A DNA stretch of 64,000 nucleotides from Pegea sp. RAD2-039 (lineage: Eukaryota > Chordata > Thaliacea > Salpida > Salpidae). This document shows positions 23,945-35,616 of this stretch, piece after piece. The stretch spans positions 124,001 through 188,000 of the forward strand of contig JAQGEQ010000189.1 of the NCBI GenBank assembly GCA_034620365.1, read 5' to 3'. The position numbers were made by a program, and so were the translations under genes. Position 1 is the stretch's first letter, and every line of letters begins with the position of its first letter. Under the pieces are notes generated by a model. It saw nothing but the letters and a program-made list of their open reading frames with translations, searched no databases and was not told the DNA's origin.

Positions 23945-24054
23945 CACCGCAAACACTAAACTAATCGAAATTTATATAAAGAAAATAATAAGAGTAAAAG
24001 AAAATACTTGAAGACGCCATTGTAGTTAATTATGGGAGTTGGACTAGTTTCAAC
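23945..24054 (+). ncRNA. Sm-RNA-like unit 13
   Basis: Block CACCGCAAACACTAAACTA and TATA box are intact. AAGAGTAAAAG replaces CAGCGTAAAA. The Sm site is degraded (AATTATGGGAG). The hairpin GTTGGACTAGTTTCAAC keeps pairing through a G-U wobble. The variable segment (about 23,998-24,027) contains GAAGACGCCATTG. Confidence 0.42.
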
Positions 24055-24389
24055 AGACTATTTCTAGATTAAACCTAGATTTATTTAAAATTGTATCAGT
24101 AATTAATTTAAGTATTTTTTCAAACAATTTTTTATGAAGTAAGATAATAGTATTATATTTTTATTTCATCATTTTAATAATTTATTTTTTCATCGTGCTG
24201 TTTAAGCAGAATTTCTCTTTTTTTTGTTATGTTGCTGTACTTTGGTTTTATATCAGTTTTTACCTTGTAATTTTCAATAATTTGGTGAATCCGGTTTCGG
24301 TAATTCTTAATTTGATGCTAAACCTAATTTATTATGTTTTTAGATAGAGGTTTGCCTTCTTACAATTTCTTCTGATAAAAAATTTAAAG

Positions 24390-24720
24390 TATTTATTTAT
24401 AATCTTAGATTGAAAATGCTGAAATAAAAAGTGAATTAACTTCGATATTTTCAGAACCTGATACAGTAAGTGAAAAATGATTATTTCTATTTCTTCTTCT
24501 ATCTAAAAACAAATTCATATTGAATTAAAATGTTAAGAGTGGTATAAATATAGTTATTAAAGATCTAAATACCAGTTACTGATGTAATTATTTTATACAA
24601 TTTTGTAGGATATAGAAGATGATTGGATTGAAACTGGTTTCATTGCTTTCAGACAAAGAGTAAACCATTTAATTTCTTTTCAAGAACTTACTAAATTGTC
24701 ATATTTATACATTAGAAGAT
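24390..24720 (+). pseudogene. Two exon-like blocks with splice sites (best WIETG copy)
   Basis: A first block (about 24,411-24,470) encodes IENAEIKSELTSIFSEPDT and ends at GTAAGT. A second begins after TTTTGTAG at about 24,610 with DIEDDWIETGFIAFRQRVNH and LISFQELTKLSYLYI. Both are phase 0, so they could join as one protein segment of about 55 residues. Host gene unknown. Confidence 0.45.
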
Positions 24721-25265
24721 AAAATATTTTATTCATTTAAATGGTTTGAAATAAGTTTTTCAGATTTAAAACTTTTAGATTTAACTTCGATTTTTATTTA
24801 ACTTATTAAAACAAACTTTTATTTGTATCAAAATTTTTGACGTGAAACAAAAAATAATTTAAAAGCTTAAACTTATATATTTTAGGAAACCGATTGCAGA
24901 GAAACCAGCAATAATTTGGTAAATCTAGTTTTGGTAAATATTAATTTGATTCTAAACTTAAATTCTTTTGTTTTTATGAAAAATCTAAATTGTAATTTTA
25001 TAGAATACAAAATATTTTTCTTTCCACATAAAACATTTGAAATAATTTTCACAGATGTAACTTTTTTATTCAACTTTAATTTTGCTGTTAAATCAATCAA
25101 ACTAATTTTAACTTTTACTAAAGATTTAAAAATTTAAAGTAAACATTATTTGATTGTTAAATGTTATGTAAATGTACAAAATAAAGACTATTGAATGTTG
25201 ATACAGCAAATAATCCTTTCTTTTAAACAAAGGAAATTATTTTATGTTTAATTTTGAATTAGCTT

Positions 25266-25375
25266 GTTGAAACTTGTTCAACTCAAAAAATTAACAACTA
25301 TTCAATGTATTTATTGAACATTTTTACGATGGTTTGTTGGTATATATAAGTTTTACTAGTTTAGTGTTTGTGGTG
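25266..25375 (-). ncRNA. Sm-RNA-like unit 14
   Basis: Block, TATA box (TTATATATACC) and hairpin are intact. The Sm site is AATTTTTTGAG. The variable segment (about 25,321-25,294) is unique to this unit. It pairs outward with unit 15 around the second tRNA-Glu. Confidence 0.48.
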
Positions 25376-26047
25376 TAAATTTGCTAAGAAATAATTTCGT
25401 CAAAAAAAATTATCTGGATTGATTTCTGCTAGCTACTTTTTACTTAAAAGTTTTTATCTAAATTATCTAGAAATATTTTTATAATCAATTTATGATGTAA
25501 TATAATTGAAGAGATGGGAAAATATCAGAATGATGCAAATTTGAGACAAGTGGTTAGAGAGTTTGAAGATCAAAATAACAAGAAAATACAATTAAATCTG
25601 AATCTTTAAATCAAGAGATGTTTATAGTATTAATAAACGCACTAAAATAATTTAGCAACACATTTACGTATGCGGTAAAATACACTTCTGATATGTAGTT
25701 CAAACAACACAGCTTTTCATCTATTTTAAGATTGAAAATGTTCAATCTAAGATACAAGAGTAATAATGGTCTAGTAGTTCATCTTTATCCTCACAAATAA
25801 TAAACAAGATTTTACAGGTTTTTATCTGAGATTTCTTTGCAATTATATTTCAATATAGAAATAATTAATTTATAAAAAGTTGATTTTTTGCATCTTTTTT
25901 GACACTTTAAAGTAACTTTTTAGAAATGAGTTGAAATTTGCAACATTTTTAAATTATTATTTTAGCATCGTTTCGTAATTTTTTTATTTTTAAGTTAAAT
26001 TAGAATATTTTGTTGAATAAATTCTCAATAAAAATAGTAAACGCAAG

Positions 26048-26119
26048 TCCCAGGTGGTCTAGTGGTTAGGATTCGTGGCTCTCACCCACGCAGCCTGGGT
26101 TCGATTCCCGGTCTGGGAG
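26048..26119 (+). tRNA. tRNA-Glu (CTC)
   Basis: The acceptor TCCCAGG pairs with TCTGGGA without the mismatch of the 10,614 copy. Anticodon loop CTCTCAC gives CTC. The T stem CTGGG pairs with CCCGG. The discriminator is G. The upstream 370 bp match the 10,614 locus, but no RAD54 exon follows. The element carrying it ends in unit 15. Confidence 0.9.
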
Positions 26120-26430
26120 CTTCCTTTTTTCACAGTTTTTTTGTGTTGCTTCTCACAGTGCCTTTCTTAATAATAGGAATATATCTTGATTTAAAGATTT
26201 AAATTTAATTTTATCTTTTTGTTATTTTGATCTTCAAACTCTCTAACCGCTAGTCTCAAACTTGCATCATATTCCTAATTTCTTATCTCTTATCCATTTA
26301 TATTAAATCAAATATTTGCTTAAAAAAATAGTACTTAGATAATTTAAATAAAAACTTTTATGTAAAAAGTAGATAAAAGGAATCAATTCAGAAAATATTT
26401 TTATAACGAAATAATTTATCAGCAAATTTA

Positions 26431-26538
26431 CACCACAAACACTAAACTAATATAAATCTATATAAAGGAAAATAACTGCGTAAAAGTACTCTGCTAATAT
26501 TTCGAACATTTAATTTTTAGAGTTGAACAAGTTTCAAC
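26431..26538 (+). ncRNA. Sm-RNA-like unit 15
   Basis: Block intact, TATA box CTATATAAAGG, Sm site AATTTTTAGAG, perfect hairpin (26,522-26,538). The variable segment (about 26,486-26,511) reads GTACTCTGCTAATATTTCG near its start and is unique. Confidence 0.5.
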
Positions 26539-27580
26539 AAATTATTTCAATAATTATTCTAAATTTCTTCTTTAATTCGATAGCAAAGATTATTTGCTGA
26601 ATCAAACTTTAGTAGTTTTCAATTTGTACCTTTACACAGAACTTTAAAACTTTTAACTGCTTCCAGTAAATTATTAAAGTGTTTTAAACATTTTTTCAAT
26701 CAATGTTTTGTTGATGGTAATCTAGTCAGGGTTTGGTTCATAATATCGGCTCCCTATACAACAACTCCTTTTACTACTAACTGAGGTTTTTTTTGGCGAC
26801 ATTTTAGGTAAACTGATTTAACTCTACTTTACGTCTACTGCTTCGAAACTCAGTCAGTAAAAAGATGAAGATAAAGACTCACATCCACAAAAGATGCGTT
26901 TTTATAATCACTTTCACTTGTATTTGTTGATTTCGGGAGGACAACTCTAGAATGATCATCTGAAGATGATCATCTGAAGATGAAGAAGATCAGATGATGT
27001 AGTCTCATCAACAAGTATCTTACATGGAATGATATTTGTCTATCTGTTCTTATCTTTGTTTTGAGGTTTCTCTCCTTGACTTCGAAGTCCTTTTCCTATT
27101 GGTAAACTCTAAACCAATAAATTTAATCTCGAGTCATCTACATCTTTCGGACTCACGCTGAACTCTTCTCGAAATGGTTTATTGTCATCAGATATTCTTC
27201 TAATTTATATTGTAAATAAAACCCAGTTTTTCTTTAAAATGATTTTAAATTTCATCAGTGACTAAAAAATTATGAAATTTTTGAGCTAATAATAGAAAGA
27301 GATTAAAATGAATATTACGTGGCTTTATTCTTTATTTTTTCAAGAGTTAATTTTATAATTTATTTTAAATTGAAGAATTGTTCACGAATCTTTTCATAGT
27401 GAATAATCAAGAAATTAATAAACGGAATCTTATTTTCATCTTTTTAATTTAACTTTCAATTTAAATTATTTCTATCAAACGCTTTCAACAAAAGCTTTCC
27501 GTTTTCTTTCAGGCCTAAAATACACTTCTTTTAATAGCTTCATTCAAAGATTTTAAATAACTTTTATTTATAGATTCCCT
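26539..27580. other. Transition from repeat to single-copy DNA
   Basis: To about 26,820 this is the usual unit 3' flank with a minus-strand VVEG-type exon block. From there the sequence is unique. Near 26,953-26,990 GATGATCATCTGAA is repeated twice in tandem, followed by a degenerate third copy. No coding region could be supported. Confidence 0.5.
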
Positions 27581-27584
27581 AACA

Positions 27585-27592
27585 TATATAAA
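27585..27592 (+). promoter_or_regulatory. Candidate TATA box of the EndoU-like gene
   Basis: TATATAAA lies 228 bp before the start codon, in an otherwise AT-rich stretch. The position fits a 5' UTR of about 200 bases, but chance occurrence is easy at this composition. Confidence 0.25.
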
Positions 27593-27819
27593 CGTAAAGC
27601 TTCGGTACAGAATTATTTTAAATTAAAGTTCTTCTAACTTAAGTTAAGGTTTTCTTATGATAAAAACTAATTAATTCGTTTATGTTAAAATAAGTTAAAA
27701 ATTTAATGATTTTATATAAAATATTTTCCTTTAGAATCAAATAATATGTAATTATCATTAGTAACTTTCCTGATCACTTTTTTGTTCCAAATTTAGGTTT
27801 TCAAGTTCAGTTGGAAACA

Positions 27820-29748
27820 ATGAAGATATTTCTTGGTGTTTTAATCATTCAGTTTGTGTCCTTTCAACAGACTTGGTCAGATTCAGTTCCACTACCAATC
27901 ACTGGAGAATTGTGGAAAGAATCCCGATTTATAGATAAGTGGGACAGTTGTAAAGATTTTATAAACAATCCTAAGTAAGTACTTTTCATTTTTGTGGTTT
28001 TCTGGTTTGTTATTTAATTAAGTTGTCTGTCACCGTAGTTTACTGGTCACACGCCCAACTGACCTGCAGGTCTCGGGCTTAAGCCCAGGACACATATTTG
28101 CGACAAGGAAACGTCCATAAAAAACCCGGGTAGAAGGGCCTTGTCAGTCTGGTTAATAAAAACATTTCTAAGAGACGCAAAACTCCGAATTTAAAACCGG
28201 AGTAGGAACCTCGTAGGCAGTTTGTCGCTGTGCTCAGTGTCTTTCCAGAAGCTCCTACGACGCCAGTTGCATCAGTCCTTCTGTTCCGCTGCACACCTAG
28301 ATGGCGTAGAGAGTGGAATCCTGCTGCATTGGAAACAACTAGACATTCACTTCTTCTTTTGCTTACAGCAAAGAAGGCCCATAATATTATTATTATTAAG
28401 TTATCTAATATCATTGGTTACATGATTTGAGGACTACTGAAATGTCACGTGTCACATCTTTTGCTTTCTATATTTCTAACTTAATAGATATTATTTGTGA
28501 GAATGTGTGTTACCGAGAGGTGCTCTCTTCAGGCACCCTCTTTAACGTTTATTGAAATATATAAATTAATTATTAAGTGATATCATCTTAATAATATTTA
28601 TCTAACTTTGAATGCATAATTATTATTATTGAAACAATAATAAAGTTTAAACAAATAAAATTTGCTGGTAAAATTTCTAAAATAATTTTTTTCGAACTTC
28701 TTTATAGACCAACTGAAGATATTTGGACTGAATTAAAGAAGAGATTATATGATAAAGATTTCCTTGATTCTTTTGAAAATCTTTTTAAGGCGTATGATCA
28801 AAACAAACAACCAACAAATTATTTGATTGACGAATTCAGGGGTAGATTCCTGAAAACAAAAGTTGGAAAAAAACTGGAAGTTTACTTGCGGCAAACTTTG
28901 GGCAACCAAATAAGTGCTTTACATTCTTACCTTTATGTTTCCTTCTTGACAAATTTATCAAAAAGTTTGTTTTTAGAAAGTGGGCACGATGCTGTTAGGA
29001 CTTATATAAAAAAAATTTGGTTTGAACGACATCCAGATAGAACTACAAGTCATAGGTAAATAAATTTGTATTAATTAAGTTCAAGCGTTAATTTATTATT
29101 TCAGTTTTAAGCATGTGTTTTATGGTTCCATTAATACGACCCTGGAAATAGTTAATGGGATGCATAACTGGATTCAATTCAATCGATTAAATGGAGAAAA
29201 AAATATAACCAACATTAAATTAACTAACAGCAAAGTGAATGGCGCAAAGCATAAAGTAAGTTTTGATAAACATTTTTGGCTATTAACTATTAATTAGTTT
29301 AATTTTTGGTTTATGTTGTAATCAAAATAGTTTAATTAATTTAAATGTTTTCAGCCACTTTTGTGCAAAGTTGATTTCTATTGGAAACAAGCTAAAAAAT
29401 TATATGATTCAATTATGGTTGGCCTAGACCCTGCATATGAATTTGCTATTTATACTTATTGTTTTAGCCATGTGATAAAAAAAGAAGGAACGTAAGTTAT
29501 TATGTAAAATTATTTATTTGAGAATAATTTTTATACTGTTTTTTAAGTTTATAAATATTTTTTTATATTAAAAATGAAGTTTATTACGTTTAATTTTTTG
29601 TTATTAACCAAAAGTTAATATCAGTTTTTTATTTAGTAAGTGTGCAGTTACTTTGGAGAAAAAAGTTGCTATAATCAAAATTATCAAAAAAACATTTAAT
29701 AGAAATAAACAAAAAATTAAAAGTGCATTTTTCGTGGAATATGAATGA
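27820..29748 (+). CDS. EndoU-family secreted endoribonuclease-like protein
   Basis: Five exons join to a 300-codon frame: 27,820-27,974, 28,708-29,055, 29,105-29,255, 29,355-29,491 and 29,637-29,748, with every intron GT...AG and phases matching. Residues 1-20 (MKIFLGVLIIQFVSFQQTWS) look like a signal peptide. EndoU/XendoU enzymes cut RNA at uridines leaving a 2',3'-cyclic phosphate. Family hallmarks are FKHVFYGSI (first catalytic histidine), GMHNWIQF (second histidine), a lysine in KKLYDSIMVG, DPAYEFAIYTYCF and a final KCAVTLEKKVAIIK. Two acidic positions flanking the first histidine in XendoU (FEHVF.GE) are K and S here, and the C-terminal IQT motif reads IKI, so activity may be altered. 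The length suits a single EndoU domain without somatomedin-B repeats. An AATAAA follows the stop by 12 bp. Confidence 0.85.
28025..28568 (+). mobile_element. SINE with LINE-like 3' tail, in intron 1 of the EndoU-like gene
   Basis: A GC-richer island within an AT-rich intron. The 5' part resembles a tRNA-derived head, with a box-A-like TAGTTTACTGG near 28,037 and a box-B-like GGGCTTAAGCC near 28,075. A central body of about 330 bp follows. The last 135 bp (from GGACTACTGAAATG near 28,431) match the 3' ends of the LINE copies at 30,538-30,676 and 36,071-36,205, including GAGAATGTGTGTTA and the AT-rich terminus. Tail sharing is the signature of a SINE mobilised by that LINE. Reading frames inside are incidental. 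Confidence 0.65.
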
Positions 29749-29760
29749 TTAACATTTAAA

Positions 29761-29766
29761 AATAAA
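29761..29766 (+). terminator. Candidate poly(A) signal AATAAA of the EndoU-like gene
   Basis: The hexamer begins 13 bases after the stop codon, close but usable. AT-rich context lowers confidence. Confidence 0.35.
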
Positions 29767-29769
29767 ATA

Positions 29770-30327
29770 GCTTGCTAAAAAATTGAGCTTTAATCAAAAG
29801 ATTAATAAAAAACAATGAAAAATAAATTCTGTTTTTTTTTAGGTTTATTTAGAAATAAGAAGTCAATATTTTGATTTTTCAGAAAGATTAAAAAAATTTC
29901 GACGATTAATTAAAATTTAAACTTTTTTTTTTGTAGCTTCAATGTCAAAAATAATTAAGAAATACTTTATTAGAAAGAAATTTTTCATGAAATAATTAAA
30001 GTCTTTGAAATAAAAACATTTTTATTAAATAAGTGATATAAAACATCTGAGTGTTTAACGAAGTTTTCTACTTTAACATAAACTAGATATTTTATTCGTC
30101 TTAAAAAATGTTTAAATATCGAAATAACATTTATTGCAACCAATTTATTTATAATTTGATGATGAATTAAAACTAAGTTATAATAATTAGATAATAGAAC
30201 AAGCTTATTAAAGATCTGTTTTGATTACAGATACGAAACAGTCACTGCTTAAACTTTAAACTTTAAAATGCTCGATATAATTTATTTATTTTAACTCTAT
30301 AAAAAAATACATTAAATATTATTTTAT
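29770..30327. other. AT-rich intergenic DNA
   Basis: Nothing supported between the EndoU-like gene and the LINE insertion. Confidence 0.4.
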
Positions 30328-30719
30328 AAAATACTATATAAACTATTATAGTTTATATATATTATGGAGTACCATATAATATCTGATGTCCAACATGGCT
30401 TTGTGAAACGGAGATCTTCCCTGACTCAACATCTCACTTTTCTTAATGAGCTTACTGCCCATTACGAAAGTAATACTCGCTGTGACTTTTTGTTTATATT
30501 ATTAACATTCTATGTAATTGTTCACTGTTGTATGTTTTGAGGACTACTGAAATGCCATGTTTTGCATCTCTTACTTTCTATCGTTCATTTTGACTAAATA
30601 GATGTTAATTGTGAGAATGTGTGTTAGCGAGAGGTACTCTGTTCAGTTACCCTCCTTCGCATTTATTGAAATAGATAAATAAATATTACAAAATACTCTA
30701 TAAACTATTATAGTTTATA
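30328..30719 (+). mobile_element. Short LINE insertion with 30-bp target-site duplication
   Basis: The duplicated target is 30,328-30,357 and 30,690-30,719 (AAAATACT.TATAAACTATT core, one mismatch). The insert starts in a reverse-transcriptase frame (30,364 onward: SDVQHGFVKRRSSLTQHLTF then LNELTAHYESNTRCDF), typical of the finger-palm region of CR1/L2/Jockey-like enzymes. It then jumps to the element's 3' UTR (GGACTACTGAAATG) and ends in an ATAAATAAAT-like tail. The central and C-terminal RT are missing, so this is a 5'-truncated and internally deleted copy. Confidence 0.8.
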
Positions 30720-31760
30720 ATATATTCCGTTTAATTTTATAATTTAATTTTATGTAAATCCTCTTATCAGACTAACTTTCTATGCTTTAAAGATTTTAAT
30801 CAAAATTAAGCTGTAAAGCTTAAATTGTCAGTTATTTGAATTTAATTCAAGTTTATCTAAAATCGTAAAGCTTTTAATTTTTTCTATAATATGATTTACC
30901 GTCTACTGCAGATTAATTTTATTGGATCATATTTAAATAATAATTACTAGTCTTTTTTTTGCTTGCTTAAGATTAAAAAAATAATACCAAATTTAATTTA
31001 TAAAAACAATTGAATATCCGTTTGACTTTGAATTTATCTAAAAATTTAATTGGCAACACTTTTTAACGTTCGTATAGCCTAGAAACACTACAAGCCATTC
31101 GGTTAAAATTTGAATAAATAATTTTTATTTTAGAAAATAACTTTTTTTAATAAATTTGCAATCACTAAATTTTATTATATTATTGATTAAATAATATATT
31201 TATTTCTAATTAAGTATATTATTTAATTATTATTATTTACAAAGTTGTTTTAAATTTACTAAATAAAGTAGAAAATAATTTTTTATTTATAATTTTTGTA
31301 ATTAAAATATTTATTTTTTACTTTTCAAAATTATACTTTTTTAATTTGTTTTATATTTAATAAATATTTTGTAATAAATTTTTTCATTCAAAATTAAGTA
31401 TTTTATTTTGTTTCTAAATTTTAAGTTTTAGATTAGATTTATAAATTTTATTTTTTTGCATTTAACAAAATCATTTTTGAAAAAATCTTATTTTTATGAT
31501 TGAATATCAATTTAATTCAATCTTCTAGAATTTAGTTTTATGAGTTTAAATAGAATAATTATTAACTTATTACTTTATAAATTGGTTTTTAAATATTTAT
31601 TTATCATCAAATTTGTGTTTTAAACAGTTTAATAAAAAAAAATTCTTGTTATTTTATTTTTTATAATAATAAATTCAAAACTATTTTTTAAGAAATAATT
31701 TTATAAAGTTAACTAAATAATTTCTTTTTATTTTTTATCATCAAAATCTATTCTTAAATT
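30720..31760. other. AT-rich intergenic DNA upstream of the kinase
   Basis: No gene is visible. A TTTTTCAG acceptor-like site at 31,762-31,769 could end an intron in the 5' UTR of the kinase gene, because the 52 bp between it and the ATG are free of further splice signals. Confidence 0.4.
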
Positions 31761-31821
31761 ATTTTTCAGATTTATACAACTTGCTCATGTAATGTAAATT
31801 ATTTTGATCTTCAAAATCACA

Positions 31822-34800
31822 ATGGAAAGTTATCATGTCTTAGATGTTATTGGTGAAGGGTCTTTTGGGAAAGTCTATAAAGGTCGCAAACGTTATACAG
31901 GTCACGTGGTTGCTCTAAAGTTCATTCCCAAGGCTGGTAAATCCCCTAAAGACTTAAAAAACTTAAAAAAAGAAATTGAAATAATGTCAGATTTAAAACA
32001 TCCAAATATCATTGAGATGTTAGATAGTTATGAAACAGATAAAGAAGTTGTTGTTGTAACTGAATTTGCAGAAGGAGAACTCTTCCAAATTCTTGAAGAT
32101 GATGGAAAGCTTTCAGAAGATCAAGTCAATGACATCACTTGCCAATTACTTTCAGCCCTTTTTTATCTCCATTCTCATAGAATACTTCATAGAGATATGA
32201 AACCACAAAATGTCTTGATTGGAAAAGGTGGTGTCGTAAAGTTATGTGATTTTGGATTTGCTCGCGCTATGAGTGTCAACACCCTTGTACTCACGTCTAT
32301 TAAAGGTACTCCCTTGTATATGTCACCTGAACTCGTAGAGGAAAAACCATATGATCATAACGCAGATTTATGGTCACTTGGTTGTATCTTATATGAGTTA
32401 TATACAGGCAAACCACCTTTCTACACCAATAGTATCTTTCAATTAGTTAGTCTTATCATAAAAGATGATATTAAATGGCCGAAATCAATGAGTGAAGATT
32501 TCAGAAGTTTTCTGAGGGGTCTGCTTACAAAAGATCCTCGTAAAAGACTCACTTGGCCTTATCTTTTAAATCACCCTTTTGTTAGAGGTAAAGTTGTGGT
32601 GGTGGATGAAAATCCAGGAGTTGATCCTTTTACAGAAGAACCGACGCCTGAAGTGACGGAAGCAAAACAAAAAGTCTTCCTTAAAGCAACATCCAAAGGT
32701 AGTGGATCAAAAATCTTACGAAAAGCTAGACAGAAGATGACTTCAAGTGCCCAGAAAACTAAACCTAAAGAAGTTACCAGCACGACACGCCCTTCAAAAG
32801 ATAGAAAGAATCTTTCAAAGTCTTTATCAAATGGATCTAGAAATCAGGGAACAAAACACAATCATGGTGATGAAGATAAAACAGGATCAGAAGATGACTG
32901 GCAAGAAATTATAGAAGCAACAGATCCTAATAGTATGCAGCTAACTACTCCGATGGTTCTTCTATCAGATGAAGATTTTAAAAAACGTCTTCTTCAACAG
33001 ATTAACTCCTCGAAAAATCAACTTCTTAGCGGTAAACTTAGTGGTGTGTCTCGCATGAGATCTTTGCTAAAAGTAATTGCAAATCTACTCACTACTAAAT
33101 GTGATGTTGTTATGTTATGGGATTTTTGCTGTCACTTACATATTCCTTCTCGTTTTATTGATCTTCTTCATGAGATTATTCAACAAGACTCAATCACTAG
33201 AAGACCCTGGTTCGCGCAAATCGTCACTGACGTCATCGCTATGCTGACTGCATGGGCAGCTAGTGATTTTAACATCACAAACATCACCAACAAACAAAAC
33301 CAAGACACAATGTCAGTTTTTGCCAAACAAGCAGTTGATCTTCTTCATCTTCTCGCGAAGATTGTGTCTCATAAATCCCTTGATCAGGTTGCAGTTCACA
33401 CACAATCTTTACTCTGCATCATCTTCATCTGTGAGAGCTGCGATCATGGTCAAAACCCTGATGTAGCTCACACAGTTTACAAAGAGCTTTCTAAAAGTCC
33501 TTACATCAACTTTGTACTTGAAGAGAGCTGCAAAGACTCACAGGAAGTTGCAGAACAAACCAATAGCCTCCAAGCAGTCTGCATCTCATGTCTTGCTGCT
33601 CTCAGCTACATTCCAGTAGTTGCTCTTCCAATAGAGTCCCACAAACACCAAACCTCCTCTAAGATCATAGACTTCTTCACGACAAATAAATCATTTTTTA
33701 ATCAAATTATTCAATCCACCACAAACCCAAAAACCCAACTAAATGCTCTTAAAGTGATGACGTCATGCTGCCAAGGAAACCCACTGTTAACCAATCAACT
33801 GATGACGAAGAACAACATCCAGTTGTTGATGAAGACACTAAATCAACTGATAGATGATCCAGATGAAGCTTCATCACAAACAGTTGACATTATCCTCAAC
33901 CTTCTCATCACTTCAGTTGATACTTTAAAGTCGAAATCAAAGATACCACTAGATGGCGTCACAACTTTATTATCGCGCGTTTTATGTGACGCTCATCAAC
34001 CGACTCATAGTCTCGCGGCCGCTGCGTTGATCTCTGAACTCAGTGATCTTGGTTTCAACTTTGAACTAGAACTGGACCGCATCCTTGAGGTCCTAAGTTT
34101 TGCAGTGGCCAATCTCACTGAGGTGGACACCCTACCACCGCCAGGACGCGGTCTCTTGGACGGAGCAGTATTTATGGTCAAGCAAATAGTCCTGACCGGC
34201 GAGTATGGACCAGTACGTCGCTTCCTGGCCAGCGGTGTATGGATGGCTTTGTGGTATCGACTGGGCCACACTTTGAGAGTAGAAATCTCAGATGTTGCCA
34301 TGGAAACCGATCGTAATTTATCTGCGCGACCAATAACTGGTCCACAACGTGACGTCACAGACGCCTACGATCCGATGCTGATGTCTACGAGAGCGATCCT
34401 GCATCTACTCAGCACTACGCGCGCTGTGGTTGCCTGGGAAACCGAAGAATGCATCACGATGCTGTGTAACGTCAACGGAGTTGCCTTGCCAACGCTTGTA
34501 CGGTTGCTAACGCCGGAATTCGCCACTAGCGACAGCTTACAACGTTGTCATGGTAACCAAACACGCGATGTAGTCGAGAAGTTGATAATTTCAGCAATTA
34601 ATTGTTTAAGTTTTCCTTTTATCTTAGAGATTAGTTCTCATCTTCTAATCCCAATCACTTCATCATATGCTCAACTTGACTTACTCCCTCTAATGGTCAA
34701 TTGTTGTCAAATGATAAATGAAGATCGTTGCTCATCTGCGATCTCTCTCATCACTTCGATTTGCATCCACCATTCCTCATCTCTTTATCGACTCTTCCAA

Positions 34801-35616
34801 CTTTTCTCTGATCCCAAAATCCTCCTCAAATTCCAACATCTTCTCTCATCTTCAAAGACTTCTTCTTCTTCCCGATCTCAAATCCTTCGTCTCTTCTCAC
34901 ACGCGATGAATATTGACGTCATCGCCGCTGCGCCTCACGTCATCAACATCTTTCTTCATCCACATGCTAACGCGACATCTGCGATGACGTCACTTCTCGC
35001 TTCTGATGACGTCATCGTGCAGATTGGCTGCATCGAAGTTCTCTGCGCGATCCTATCACTAGTAGATGCTGAAAAGCGGTTGTCACGTGACCCTGACGAA
35101 GCTCTCGATTCTCTAGCGCCCGTTGTCATAGCAGCGTTGCAAATAGGTGCTGACCAATCGGGTAGATTCGCGCCATCTACTCTGACGTCACTGCATCACG
35201 TGATGACGTTGTTGAAGTTGTTGTTAGCGAGTCCAGAGTCACGTGTTCGGATATGTGGCTGCACTATTTTTAATTATTTGTTGACCATTGATCAGTCCAT
35301 GCAGCAGTCCGCGACCACTGCTGGTCTGTCAGGTCTTCTCGCGGACACTGTACTTAACGACAAACAATTGCCGGTCAAATTAGCGGCCGCTCAAGCACTC
35401 GTACATTTTTCTAAATTTCTGCCGGGTAAGGAGACACTTTTTCCCGCCGGAGTTGCTCGCAGGCTCGATCAGATGTGTCGATCGCTCAAAGAAGGCCCTT
35501 ATGAGGGCGAAAACCCGCGTCAGTGGCAGGAATTGGTTCTTCGAGCCCACCTGAAGCGACTTGTGGTTGATTTAGTACCAGCAAAGTCAGTTGGAAAGTT
35601 AAAAACAGGAAAATGA
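31822..35616 (+). CDS. STK36: Fused/STK36-like serine/threonine kinase
   Basis: The start is the ATG at 31,822, since the frame extends upstream only by non-ATG codons and [20 protein letters not shown] aligns with the STK36 N-terminus. The product is 1264 residues (human about 1315). The kinase domain (about 4-254) has the G-loop GEGSFG 11-16, K32, E50, HRDMKPQN 122-129, DFG 142-144 and GTPLYMSPE 161-169, all intact, so it should be active. A basic linker (about 295-350) and the acidic [12 protein letters not shown] motif precede a long helical, armadillo-like C-terminal region, as in STK36. Family role: Hedgehog signalling via Ci/Gli in flies, central-pair assembly of motile cilia in vertebrates. 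The coding region has no intron, unlike its EndoU neighbour. The 5' half is AT-rich and the 3' half clearly richer in G and C with seven TGACGTCA octamers. AATAAA lies 181 bp after the stop. Confidence 0.96.
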   Translation: MESYHVLDVIGEGSFGKVYKGRKRYTGHVVALKFIPKAGKSPKDLKNLKKEIEIMSDLKHPNIIEMLDSYETDKEVVVVTEFAEGELFQILEDDGKLSEDQVNDITCQLLSALFYLHSHRILHRDMKPQNVLIGKGGVVKLCDFGFARAMSVNTLVLTSIKGTPLYMSPELVEEKPYDHNADLWSLGCILYELYTGKPPFYTNSIFQLVSLIIKDDIKWPKSMSEDFRSFLRGLLTKDPRKRLTWPYLLNHPFVRGKVVVVDENPGVDPFTEEPTPEVTEAKQKVFLKATSKGSGSKILRKARQKMTSSAQKTKPKEVTSTTRPSKDRKNLSKSLSNGSRNQGTKHNHGDEDKTGSEDDWQEIIEATDPNSMQLTTPMVLLSDEDFKKRLLQQINSSKNQLLSGKLSGVSRMRSLLKVIANLLTTKCDVVMLWDFCCHLHIPSRFIDLLHEIIQQDSITRRPWFAQIVTDVIAMLTAWAASDFNITNITNKQNQDTMSVFAKQAVDLLHLLAKIVSHKSLDQVAVHTQSLLCIIFICESCDHGQNPDVAHTVYKELSKSPYINFVLEESCKDSQEVAEQTNSLQAVCISCLAALSYIPVVALPIESHKHQTSSKIIDFFTTNKSFFNQIIQSTTNPKTQLNALKVMTSCCQGNPLLTNQLMTKNNIQLLMKTLNQLIDDPDEASSQTVDIILNLLITSVDTLKSKSKIPLDGVTTLLSRVLCDAHQPTHSLAAAALISELSDLGFNFELELDRILEVLSFAVANLTEVDTLPPPGRGLLDGAVFMVKQIVLTGEYGPVRRFLASGVWMALWYRLGHTLRVEISDVAMETDRNLSARPITGPQRDVTDAYDPMLMSTRAILHLLSTTRAVVAWETEECITMLCNVNGVALPTLVRLLTPEFATSDSLQRCHGNQTRDVVEKLIISAINCLSFPFILEISSHLLIPITSSYAQLDLLPLMVNCCQMINEDRCSSAISLITSICIHHSSSLYRLFQLFSDPKILLKFQHLLSSSKTSSSSRSQILRLFSHAMNIDVIAAAPHVINIFLHPHANATSAMTSLLASDDVIVQIGCIEVLCAILSLVDAEKRLSRDPDEALDSLAPVVIAALQIGADQSGRFAPSTLTSLHHVMTLLKLLLASPESRVRICGCTIFNYLLTIDQSMQQSATTAGLSGLLADTVLNDKQLPVKLAAAQALVHFSKFLPGKETLFPAGVARRLDQMCRSLKEGPYEGENPRQWQELVLRAHLKRLVVDLVPAKSVGKLKTGK

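Noticed and set aside
28079-28430. Frames of 66-111 codons on both strands inside EndoU intron 1
   Set aside because: They lie within the SINE body, overlap on opposite strands and contain no recognisable domain.
32571-34909. Shorter frames overlapping the kinase (67-117 codons, both strands)
   Set aside because: Shadows of the STK36-like coding region.
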